Origin: Lanius collurio | Taxonomy: Eukaryota; Chordata; Aves; Passeriformes; Laniidae | Length of the DNA stretch: 64,000 nt | Direction: 5' to 3' | NCBI GenBank assembly: GCA_020086605.1 | Contig: JACBWW010000017.1 | Span: forward strand, 9,030,283 to 9,094,282 | Shown here: in pieces, positions 42,087-53,690 of the stretch | How positions within the stretch are numbered: the stretch's first letter is position 1 | How the letters are laid out: each line of letters begins with the position of its first letter | Translations under genes and position numbers: made by a program | Notes under the pieces: model-generated | Told to the model about the DNA's origin: nothing | Database searches by the model: none | What the model saw: only the letters and a program-made list of their open reading frames with translations

Positions 42087-44977
42087 AGAATCCACCTCAA
42101 ACCCAGACTTAATTTGAAATTCTGGAGTAGCTCAATCTGTATATTGACTTTTCTTTAATTTAAGCAATATTTAGGTTCTTAACTGAATCAATATATTTCA
42201 AAAACAAAGGGTATAAGAATTTAAATTCTGAGAAAATAAAGAACTGGCTCTACATAAACAGTGTTTGAATTTAGTCATATGTCCTGCACTGCTCATGAGT
42301 ACACTGATTAAAATATTTAAATTCCTTCATTTAAAAGGATTCAATTCCAATATAATAATTCTCTGTGAAATGCATCTTCTGGAAAGAAATAATTGTGCAG
42401 TTGAAATTCTTGGAGAGCAGAAACAAAAGCCACTCTTTGTGCCCTTGATATTGCAAAGCCCTGCCTGCGAGCCACTGGGAAATTTTCTGCAGGAATGTTT
42501 TCCTGTTGGAAAAAGCCGATTTGATAAAACTGATATGGATTGTAAACAGCAATTCCAACAAGCTTTCTTGAAAAAGAAAATTTTTGGTTTTCAATTTCAA
42601 GAATTGGTTTTATTCCTATTTTTTTTTTAGATGCTGCAGCTTATTTTTTGTATAAGTGCAATGAACCTCGACTCAGACCCAGATTTTGTCTTTATTGACA
42701 TTTATATCAACTGCAAGTGTCCTTTTCCCTCAGAGCCTTGTTTAGTAGGAAATCTTGAAAATATTGTGCTTTCCTTTGCATCCAGACTGGAAAGATATTT
42801 GAAAGCATGGGATTTACCACAGAATGGAAAGTTGGATTCTGCTCCAGCTCCGGCGCTCGCAGGTAACGGGCACTTTACGGTGCCTTTTAAAAAGGACACG
42901 GGACCAGGTTGTGGAAAAGCCTTTCCAGGAATGTGGTAGAACCCCCTGTTGCTTGAGGAATGTTAAAGCTGATTTGACAAAGCCCTGGAGAATATGTTCT
43001 TGAGGGCAATTTGGGATTGGCAGGCAAGTGGACGGGTTGCCTTAAGAGATTCTTTATGCTTCCATGAAGGGAGGACAAAATGTTTATTTTGGTTTCAGGG
43101 TTTAATAGGTTTGGAGATATTTCAAGCTACTGGAGGCTTCAAAATTATTCAGCCCAGAGACTTCTCCATAGGTTTGGGGTTTTTTTTCAGGGCTAAGAGC
43201 AATCTGGGCAGTAACAAAACTCCAGCTATTGACAGAAAAATTCTCTCGTGTCGCAGCTGGGGTCAAAAAGCACTTTTCTACCTGAAGAATGAGATTTTAG
43301 AGGGCAAAGTTTTCTCCTTCTGTCACTGCAATATTAAATTTCCTGGAACCTTCAGTCAAATTGACTTGGGAAAAGTTCAATCTGTGAGAAATAAAATTCC
43401 TGAAACGAATATTAATTCCTCAGATGAGCATTAATCGTTGTTTTCTGCAGTAGGGCGAGTGTCTCATGTCCTCCTCGTCTCCGTTTCCGTTGGCTGTTGA
43501 CATTTCCGTGAGGCTTTGCAAGGAACTGTGTTTTCTCCACAATGTGGAGACTTTCTTGCCTTTCAGTTTTCCAAGTGCACGTCAGGGAGCCAAAGTCCTT
43601 GGAAATGTCAGCTCCAAGGGGAAACAGGTGATGTGAACTCGCCATGAGTAAGGCTGGAGGGTGGCTGCAGGAATAGGACATTCCAAGAGTTTTACATAAA
43701 AATGCCCATCTGCTGGAGCATGAAATGACCTTGCTGGTCTTTTTTTTCCTTTTTCCCTTCTTTTCCTGCCTCTTTTAATTGTGTGTGTCCTTTTCACTGT
43801 GCCGTGGGTTGTGTGTTTTGGATGAGAAGGAGCCTCCTGCTCTCTTGTGTGACGGGATCCAAGGACGGGCCCACCAAGAGCAGATAAAACCTCGGGAAAT
43901 CTCCAAATCCAAGTGTGAGTCACCAGAAGAGTTGATTTGAAAGGACAGCTGTACTAACATTGACTAAGATGCCTATTAAAAATATTGGCAGCCATGGAGG
44001 AATCACTCAGTATTTGATCATCCATTTTGGAAATTAGTAAAACAATCCACAGAGATTCTGAATAATATTTTTCATGTAAAGATAAGAACTTTTAATTTGT
44101 GGGCGTTTTTTAGTGTTTTACGATTTCCTCCCAATTTGACTCAGGAAATCATAGAAACACAAAATACTCCTACTTTGGTGGAACTGATATTTGAAACAAA
44201 AACAGAAGCCTAGGCTACGTTTGGTGAACCTAATTATGATTTTCCCCCATGATCCATTATTCTCTTTATTAGCCTGTGACAAACTGCCTGAGGTTTCTGG
44301 GAAATGAGCAATTAATTCCATGCCCTCAGGGGCTCAGTTTGTGTGTGGTTTAGTGCCTGGGTAGTGCACGAGGTTTTGGGGGCAGTTGGAGCCTTTCTGG
44401 GAAAACCCTCAGCGATGAAGATCCTTTTCCCATGGGAGCAGACAGACATTGCAAGATCTGCTCCGCCTTTAAAAGCCCCATGCTCAGGTGTGGGTTTGGG
44501 ACCACATCACAAGGTTGGTCCCTGTGCATGGCAGCCATAACCCTCTGTGTATCTCATCCCTCAGGACTGCCTTGCTAAGCCCAGGAAAGTGTCCATTCAT
44601 TCAGAGCATCAGTGCAGCCACGGTGAGGGGCAATGCTGACCCTCCAGTCCTTGGGAACAGGGAACTGCTTGTTTCTCTGTGTGATTTCCATGGTGGGATA
44701 AACCTGGTTCCTCCCAAACTCAGGCAGAAATGAAGGGAGAGGGGTAGGATGACTTTGGTGACCCACAGCCAGATTTCTGTGACCTGGATGGGATTTTCCT
44801 TGACTTACTTTCCAAGGAATCCCAACCTTCAACCTCTGTCAGTCAATCCTTCCTACTTTCCCCCCGATTTCTTATCCTTTGCCAGAGTGGGATGCAGCAG
44901 CTTTGCTGTTTGCTCTCTCCAGAGGTGGGGATAAATGGCAGCACTGGATTCAGTGTGGAGACCCTTGGGAACTAGGG
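42087..44977. other. Intergenic stretch without recognised genes
   Basis: The sequence is AT-rich with several medium open frames lacking domain features or consistent splice sites. I recognise no repeat family. The part around 43960-44110 is AT-rich and non-repetitive. Confidence 0.6.
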
Positions 44978-45040
44978 AATCATGGAATATCCTGAGTTGG
45001 AAGGGATCTGCAAGGATCATTGGAGTCCAGCTCTGTAGAT
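44978..45040 (-). mobile_element. CR1 LINE, short 3' end
   Basis: AATCATGGAATATCCTGAGT, then TGGAAGGGATCTGCAAGGAT and GTCCAGCTCTG. It is truncated after about 60 bp. Confidence 0.83.
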
Positions 45041-45227
45041 GGAGCATTTCTATTTTGGCCCACATTTCCTCAGCCTTCTGCTACACTGAGAATTTGGGGG
45101 GTATCAGTGTTGCTTTTGCTGCTTGTTGCAATAGAAATTATCATTTTGATGAGAACAAAATTAATTTGTACTATGGAAATCTTTAACTGAAGTTTTGACT
45201 GAAGAGATGAAAGTTGTATTTCTTGGG

Positions 45228-45350
45228 GTGTTTTTTGGTTTTTGTTTTTTTTTTTGGTTGGTTGGTTTTTTTTTTTGTTTTTTGTTTTATTTTTTTAATT
45301 TGGTTTGCTTTTTTATTTGTTTGTTTGAGGTTTTGTTTTGTTGGGTTTTT
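45228..45350. repeat. T/G-rich low-complexity tract
   Basis: T runs are interrupted by GGTTGG and GTTTG units. The open frames on both strands here are artefacts of the composition. Confidence 0.92.
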
Positions 45351-45399
45351 TTTCTCCCAAAGAAGAAAGGGGCAAAACCTCTTTGCTTTTGTCAAGGTT

Positions 45400-45467
45400 A
45401 ACAGTAAGACTTTATGATCTCAAAGGTCTTTTCCAACCCAAATGATCCTGTGATCTCGTGATTCTGC
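45400..45467 (+). mobile_element. CR1 LINE, short 3' end
   Basis: TATGATCTCAAAGGTCTTTT, CCAACCCAAATGATCCTGTG and ATCTCGTGATTC, with the octamer tail repeated at the end. Confidence 0.82.
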
Positions 45468-45820
45468 ATTTGTGTGAGCCTGTGTGCAAATGAAAGCAGA
45501 AGGTATAAATAATATGAGTAGGAAAACACATTTTCTTTTCAAATGCCATAAATATGCAAATTTCTTAAGAGCTTTCCTGCATTTTTCTTACCTCAAGACA
45601 AAACTGAGCTCCCTGAGCACTTGTTGAAAAACAGCAGAGACGTGGAGGCCTGTGTGAGAGCAGCCCAAGAACTGGTACCAAGAAGAGTGTCCAAGGATAT
45701 GCTGAAATTGAAATTGAGACCTCTCATGTCCAAGATGAGATGCAGCCTCACACAGGGCAGGTATTGGAGGGAGAGTGATGGTTGGTGATACTCATGCCAT
45801 GACAACAAAGCCTAGGTTAT

Positions 45821-45899
45821 CTTATCTTCCAATAACTCTTATCTTCCAATAACTCTTATCTTCCAATAGCTCTTCCGTAACTCTTATCTTGCAATAACT
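45821..45899 (+). repeat. 17-bp minisatellite carrying GATA and CCAAT motifs
   Basis: The unit CTTATCTTCCAATAACT occurs at 45821, 45838 and 45855 (last with one change), followed by a shortened unit and a further copy at 45883. Each full unit contains CTTATCT, the complement of the GATA-factor site AGATAAG. Three of the four also contain CCAAT. Confidence 0.9.
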
Positions 45900-48800
45900 G
45901 ATGTTTTCCAATCAGGCCCTCAGTGTCTGTACATAAACTGTTCCATGCAGTGGTCCTGGTGTTGTCCTCCCTATTCCAGAGAAGAGGAGCAAGGCACAGG
46001 AGAGATTTCCATCCGTTCATTGCCCTTGCCTGTGCTAATACTGAAGGAAAATCCCTCTTTCACCAGAGGTGATTTACATTGCTCTGAATCAAGCCAGGCT
46101 ATCAAAACCTCTCTCCATGAATCCATGTGTTACAAGGAGTGGGAGATCTCCTGCCTTTCCAGCCTTTGAAGGGGATGGGAATGACTGGTGAAGGAAACCA
46201 ATGAAAGAGAAGCAGAACTTGATCCCTCTCCCCAAAGCCATCCTCCCTCTTGCCACAGTGGTACTGGATGCAATTCGGATTTGTGCTACTCCCTGAGGAA
46301 AATCCACTTTCCCTCCATGCTCCTGTTGACAACGTGCCAGGAAAGGTTACTAGATACCATCCCTAAAGCCTGTGCACACTGACCTGTTCTGAAGCAATCA
46401 AATGAAAATTTATTCCCTCCCCAGCCTAGGCCCACCCAGGGAGAAGCAGGCTGGTGGCTTGACAAAACTCGGATTATTTTGTCCAGAAATCTGCACTTTT
46501 AATGGATTAAACATCTCTGTCTTTTGTGGTTGCCTGCTTAAGAAAGAAAATCATTACAAGAAGAAAACATTGAACTGGTGTATATTTTCATCTTTTGACT
46601 CAGAGTCATTTTCCTTTCCTCCCTGCCTTCCTCCTCTCCTGCTTTTCTCCGTATAAAGGAGTAAATTTTGCCTCTGTGATATTTCTTTGGCTGAACATGA
46701 TTCAGCACCACTGGTGCTCTAAATCAAGGTAATCAAAATAATCCTGTTCTTTTAATCCAGCCACTGGACCCAACCCTGTGTACTACATATATATTTTTTC
46801 CCAAAGGTTTGGCTCTGACATCACTGAAATATTGCAGCAAAATATCAGGAATAAACCAGCATTGTTCGTTCCTGCTTTCATCCCCAGCCAAACACCCGCT
46901 GCTCTCCACAGGCCTCAAAGAAGACCTGGCTGCCTAAAAATGCCCAAGCAGGATTCCTTCTCCAGTGTTGGGCTGCTGCAGGAAGAGAATTCATTAAGGG
47001 GAAAAGCTGGAATTAAAGATTCCAGGAGAATTGTACAGAGGGAAAAAAACTGACGACAACACCACAAAAATCAAAGAATATCCTGGGCCAGCTCTGGGCT
47101 GATGTCAGACAGCAAAGCTCTAACAATGTCGAAAGCTACCTCTGCTTAATCCAGATGGAGATTTGACCCAGGATATTCCGTCTGAGGCTCTCGTTTGCAA
47201 TGCAAGGATGTGGAGTCAGTGGTGGCTTTTCCCATGAAGCCCTAAAAATGAGCTCCTGCGTTCATTTTCTCCATGTCCACTGTGCTCTGCTGATCCACCC
47301 CCAGGTCTGCTGTGCTCTCTCCCCTCTCCAGCCCACCCAGGCTGCTGTTGGTCACTTCCACGGGTGGGAACAGTGGTGGTGGAATGGATTTGCCTCTTGA
47401 GGGACTGAGAGGCTGATAAGGAGTGTGGGAACTCCACCAGCAAGGCGGGTAATATCTGATATCCCAGTTTTTGGTCTTAGCTTGTGCCCTAAATGTACTG
47501 TTTGCTGTGTGAGTGGCTTTCTCCTCTTGCTTCCACAGCTAAGGTTTCTGGAAAGCAGACGTTTTCAGCTCAGGTATGACATTTAATCCCAGCTATGTTG
47601 TTTAAAGGACTAAGTTGACGTCTTTGTATTGTGCCGAAATGGATTATATGAGGAAAGTGGAAAAAAACTAAGTATCAGTGTAAGATTCCAGTGCTCACTG
47701 GAGATGTTCCCAAGTTTTGGACCTTCTTTTTTAGGAAAGAAAATACCTTCTGCCTTCCATATGACAGCTACAGGCGATTACTGCTGTTAAAAATAGAAGC
47801 TTTGGTGCCTAAATCTTAAAATGCAGAAAACTATAGATATAGATGTACATAAATCCACAGCTTCTGAAAATTTTATACATGTTCTTCCTGATTTTTTTTG
47901 AGGCTATGAAGTCTGGAAATCAGCATGAACAGTTAAATTTTTCTCCCAGTCTCTCTCCACTGATATCAGGGAGGCTGCATCAATTCCTCGTTTGAAACGT
48001 TGGCTCTGGGAAGTTGCTAAAAGTTCCTGGGAAAGAACCAGCTCAAAGTTTCAAGGAATCTCACTGAGAAGTTATGAGTAACAGGAAAAAACCAAAGGCC
48101 AAAGCTGGCTTTCCAGCTAACCATTTATTTTCCCAGAGAAGTCCCTTATTAATTTTTATGGAGCATAAATACCAGAAAACGAGACACCATTAATTAGTGA
48201 CTGGTTTTGGTCTTCGTGTTCAACTCGGTTCAAATGGGGATTTTTTCCTTTAATTTTTTTTTAAAGAGTCGGAGAAAAGTTCATATGTGGATAGACAGAT
48301 TTTTGTGTTTATTTGATTTTCTGAGCAAGTCTGAGGCTAATTTAAGTTAGTGAAGTTTTCTTTTTATTCCAATCACTAGGACCCTCTCTCAAAAACCATT
48401 TTTCTTCACTTCTACCCCAAATATTCCAGGACGTGCATCATGGTGCTTTAGCAGCACCTGGAAGAGTGAATTTCATTTGGTTGAGATCTTGACCCAAAAT
48501 CTATTGGCTCAACAGATGCTCTTGCACAGATATCCATGGGTGTCCTTAGGGTGATAAGAGAGCCCTTTGGGATGGGAGGGTGTTGGATGGGCAGTCGCTC
48601 TCAGGCAGCATTCCCACTCCAAAAGTAGGAGAAAGAAGGCAGGAGATGATCCCCAGCAGATCCCTGCCCTGGATTTGCACAGAGGGCTCCAGCACAAGAA
48701 GAATTTTGTCAGCCAGAGTGGCACCACCAACATCTTCTTCCTCTGATAGAGGAATCCTTGGAGTTGACCTTCATCTCATGGGGGCTGTCACCCAGAGGAG

Positions 48801-51800
48801 GATTGGGATGGGCCCCTCTCTGTAATCCAGGGTGACACGTTCCCTGGACCCTGATCATTGGAGTCTGAAGACATCCCTGACAGAGCTGACCAATGTGCAG
48901 TTTCTCTTTGCTCTCAGTTGCTGACAGGTTTTTTTCTCATGTGGAACTTGTTTAAACTCTTCTATGAAAGACCCATCCTGCAAAAAAATTGCAGATTATC
49001 ACACCAAGAATCTACGAAATTCCTGAATCTGAGAGGACTTGAGTGCAAAAAGTTATTGGCCACTGGCACTGGTACAGGATGATGTTTTTCTGAGCCTGCA
49101 TCTGCCAGTAAATCACACAGAAGTCTGACTTTTAATCTGTTTGCATTTGGGAGACGTGCCTTAGGTGCTGTGGTAACCCTTCTGTTGCCAGGCTGTGTTT
49201 CAGCAGGACTTCCAGAGGTCCACAGGAGGTTTAGAAAGAGCATTCACTGAGTCTCCAGCACCTCAACTCACTTCAATACTAAGGAAAAAAGTAATATCTA
49301 AATATCTAAGCCCAATTTGGTTTGAAAACCTCGGAGATTGGATTTGCTGGTGGGATCACACCCTGTTATGTCTGAACAATACATCCTCAATCCAAAGCAA
49401 CAATATCCTCCTGCAGAGACCAAGCTTTGGGTTTGTGTCAAGGTGTCATTGCAGATCCAGCACTTCTGCTCCAATTCCCACCAAGTCAGGAAAAGAAATC
49501 CACCTTACAAGGTGTTTTTCTGTATCCTCTGCTGTCCCACTGGATGAAAGATTAGATTGGTTACACCTCATGCTGGTTTGAGGTGTAAAATTCTTTCAAA
49601 ATCTCTGCATCTGGAACAGATTTGCTTCATTTGGGGTGAGGGTATTGCTGGAATGTGACTGGTTCCAGCTGAGAGATGAGTTACGTTGATCACTGCACAG
49701 ATGGTCCAGCAGCCCAGCTACAAATTTACCTTTCAAATAAACAGTTCCTCCTTTTCAATTTTTTTTTTTTAATTTTGATTACACAAAGGACCTCTCTGCT
49801 GGAGAGCTCCTCCTCTACTGGTCCTCCTCCTCAGCTGGAGGAGTGTGCATATTTAGCTTGAAAAGATGGGTAAGGACTGAAAGTTTCAAAGATTTCTTCA
49901 TGCCCCGAAAAGGAGGAGGTGGGAAGGAAGTAGAATGGATTTCTTCTACCTCACTCTGCTGTGGTTTCATCTCCAGTTCTCAGTGTCCCACCTCACTCCC
50001 AGCTGTTGTGCAGTAAAACCATCATGGAACATCCATCAGCCCATCCATGTCATTGTTTGGTTATTTTTGACCTCTCTCTGCTTAATGAAATAATTATTAA
50101 ACAGAGGAACTAATTCCAGAAGCCACTATAAACCAGAGTGAAACACAGCGCACTGAAAACATTTTGCCTCCAGGCTCTGCCAACTCTTTGGAATGAGAAG
50201 GCAATGTAAAAATTGGAGATCTGGGTGTTCAGACCACAGAGCTGGGAAAATGGAGTTGTCTGAATGTAGGGTGGTGAGAAATGGTGTGAAAATTACAGGT
50301 CTGAGACTCGAGCACAGCTGTAGAGCACCCAGGGGTATGTGCTGCTCTGGCTTTCTGCTGTTCTTGGCTCTCGTGGTCCCTCTGAAGTGGCCGATGACAA
50401 CTTGAGAGTCTCCATGCACGACATGATCCGTGTGCTCTGGGAAAACCCCATGCAGGAGAAAACTCCATGTTTGCTCAGGAGAAAACCTAGAGGTCTTGGA
50501 GAGGCCGAAACTCAGAGTCATTCAGGGGAATTAATTCCCAGGAGCTGCCTGAGTGGAGCAGCAGGAATTTGGGAGCCTCGGGAAAGGCTTGTGCGTGTTC
50601 AGGGTGTTCAGAGGGGTAAATGTTCTCTCTTGGCCCTTCTTGCCTTCTCTGCTGTTCCACCCCAGTGCTGGATAATGTGTGTGGGCACGGAGAGCTCTTC
50701 CAGAGGCTGGTTTAGAGCTCAGTGCCTTTAGCAGTTAAACTGGACTCGTTTTTTCACTATTTGCCCAAAATCACTGTTGACATTACAGTTTAACTGAAGA
50801 CAGACTCACTTGTGGCTGAGGACATGTAGGTGCAAGTCCCAAGTGGGATTCTGGACAAGCAACTTGAACCTCCCTGTGCCTTGGCTGTTTTGTTCTTTTT
50901 TTTTTTCTCAGAAATGAAATATTTTGGTTTTAAGCAAAACTGTTTCCCCCTCTTTAAAATGTTTCTCCCTCCCGTTTTTATATTTCAGATGGAAAATTTC
51001 TAAAAGTTGGGGTTTGTTTTGTTTTGTTTTCCCAATTCCAGTTCCTGTTGGAGAAGATTTTTTTTGTGGAAAACACAACTTTTCCCATAAAGTGTTCTGA
51101 CCTCCACCAAAGGAAAGCACAATATGAGTTCTATTATTCTTGTGGTGCAGCTGGGGTCAGGACACATTCACTGGTCACGTAGCCTTACCCAGTGTGCTCT
51201 CCTGGAAAGGGAATGTTGATGGGACAGGAGCCCTCAAGGACATGGTTTGGGGTTTTTTGGGTCTATTTGCTCTTTAAACATTTCTAACCTCTTCTTAAAT
51301 GCTGCCTTCTGCTCCCTTTTTCAACTGTTTCCAAAGGGAGGCATCCCAAATCCATTCCTCAAGAGTTTTTTTTCTGTGTGGAAGTACCACACACAGCTCT
51401 CATTACCCTCCTTTACCTCTCCCTCTCCCCACTCTTCATCCTCTTCCCCGGATCCCTCCCAAACACTTGGGCTTGGCTCATTCCCGAAGCCAGTTTGGTT
51501 TTCCTTCAAGGAGCCTTTCCGCAGCTCTTGTTGCAAACCACACATTAGCAAAGCAACGAGCTCCTCCAAGCCTCTGTGCTGTTGTGAATCCAGGAAAAAA
51601 TAATAAAATTCCTCAAGAATAACAAACATCCTTCCCCCTCTACAGACCTGGTGAAAAATCAGGATGTTCCCATCCCAAAGCAGGAGTTCATGGGGTCGGC
51701 ATCCCTGAAATCCGTGGCGGGAGGGGGATTTTCAGGGAGCTGTGCCACAACACTGAACTCTTTTACCCACCCCTTGGTGCATTCGCTGTCTGGTTTGGAG

Positions 51801-52822
51801 CAGAACCCACGACCTGGAAGGGAATGTTTAATTTAAAAGGGAACCTGGAGTTTAATTGTCCTTTGGTTTTGGCTGTGCTGCGAGCAAAGCCCTGGTGTGC
51901 GTCTTGCGGAAAGGCAGCAAACCCAAATCTAGTCAGGGCTGATTTGCTTCGGTTTATTTTGTTTAATTCGCATGAACGTAAACCAAAAATGGTTTAAAAG
52001 TGGGGTGTCTGAGCAGAGGAGCCGGAATGTGATCAAGGAAAGGGACTAAGGAGTGATTTTCCAGCAGCTGGTGGTGATCTCTTGGTGCGTGTTCATGCCC
52101 AGCTCTCAGATCTCCAGCCACAACCTCTGGTTTCTCATTGCCCCCAGACATGATGGGGAGTCAGGGCTCTAAGAGAGACACGAGGAGCCTTCTTGAGGCT
52201 GCAGTAATGAACTCTAATTATGAGTTGGATGTCTGGGTTTCTGCATGGGGATGTATTGGTGCAGTCATCTGTGGAGAGGCAGACTGGAAGGCACACAAAA
52301 TGTGTGGGATCTGCCTCTGGCTTTGAAGAGAATTCTGTAACTTCAAAAACACGGTAAACTTTCCCCAGAAGTTAATCCCCTTCCTTACCCTCTCTCTCCC
52401 CCAGATTGCTTGAATAACATGAATCATTTCACCCTGGGCATGGCAGATGAGGAAATTTTCATCTCAAAGCATTAATTTTCTATTGGAGTTTTTTTCCTAG
52501 AACAAAGTGCTATCAAAATCAAGTTGTTTCCACACGATATTTCCATCTTTTTACATGAAAAACAAGCATCTAGATTTAAACCTTTCAGGAGCTCAACAGC
52601 CACCAAGATTCAAACAAATTGTGTCACTGCTCCTTGCTTTGTCACTGCTGCTGGTATAAAAGCTATAATAAATAACCAACCCATGGTGAGTGTTGTGATG
52701 TCCCAGTCTGTACCAGTAGGAAAGGCTGTGCTGAAAACATCACTATTTTTTTGTTTTGTACACACCAAAACCTTGAGCTGTTCTTCAGGTCACAGTGTTG
52801 ACTCCCAAATGTTATAAAATCT

Positions 52823-52889
52823 CTCCTTTCTTCTTCCTCTTCTTTTTTTTTTTGTTTTTTTTTTTTTGGGGGGGGGGGGGGCGGGGGCA
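52823..52889. repeat. Pyrimidine tract joined to a G run
   Basis: A CT/T-rich tract of about 45 bp passes directly into 14 G, one C and 5 G. It is prone to polymerase slippage and quadruplex formation. Confidence 0.95.
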
Positions 52890-53277
52890 GGTTTTGGCTG
52901 AGGTTTTATTGGTTATTTAGGGTTGCCTGTTTTTCCTTGCCCTGCCCAAATCCCTCTTTTTCCCATTTTCCTTGTTTATGTGTGTAACAGTACCATGAAG
53001 CAAGACTTCCAATGCTCAGACACGTGTGGACTCATGAAATCAGAATCTCACGTCCATATAACGCACACGGAGGGAAATATTTTAGGGAGATCATGGGGAC
53101 AGAACTGGATTGTCCTAAACACTGTCACCCTTTGGGATGGATTGGTGGGATGAGCCTGTTTGCTCCCTGGACACAGGGAGAGGTTTGCTTGTCTTCCAGC
53201 ATTATTGGTTGTGCCACAGGGAAAGATAAATTTGGTTTTCCCACTCTTCATCCAGAGGGAAGAGCTGTTCATACAAC

Positions 53278-53690
53278 GTTAGAATGGTTTGGGTTGGAAG
53301 GGACCTTGATTATCATCCCATTCCACCCCCTGCTGTGGGGCAGGGACTCCTTCCACTGTCCCAGGCTGCTCCAAGCCCCATCCAACCTGGCCTTGGACAA
53401 TTCCAGGGAGCCAGGGGCAGCCACAGCTTCTCTGGGCACCCTGTGCCAGGTTTCTTCACCTTTATAGTCAAGAACTTCTTAATATTTAATCTAAATCTAT
53501 CCACCTCCAGCTTCAAATGATTCCCCCTTTTCCTGTCACTCCAGACTCTTGTCCAAAGTTCCTCTCCATCTCTCTTGTAAGCTCCCTTGAGGCACTGGAA
53601 GGGGCTCTAAGGCCTCCTGGGAGCCTTCCCTTCTCCAGCATGAGCAGCTCCAGCTTTCCCAGCCTGTGTTTTATCACTGCCCCCCCTCAT
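53278..53690 (-). mobile_element. CR1 LINE 3' fragment, second longest copy (about 410 bp)
   Basis: From the 3' end (AGAATGGTTTGGGTTGGAAG) it continues through CCCCATCCAACCTGGCCTTG, AGCTTCTCTGGGCACCCTGT, ATTCCCCCTTTTCCTGTCAC, GCACTGGAAGGGGCTCTAAG and AGCTCCAGCTTTCCCAGCCT. It is close to the subfamily consensus and therefore relatively young. Confidence 0.92.

Larger units (their letters stand above)
45468..53277. other. Intergenic stretch without recognised genes
   Basis: Apart from the minisatellite at 45821 and the pyrimidine/G tract at 52823, I recognise no repeat family or coding exon in this 7.8 kb. AT-rich segments near 46500-46600 and 48110-48220 (CATTAATTAG at 48188) could be noncoding elements. 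A 35-bp acceptor/donor-flanked segment at 47539-47573 was noted but is not supported as an exon. Confidence 0.6.
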
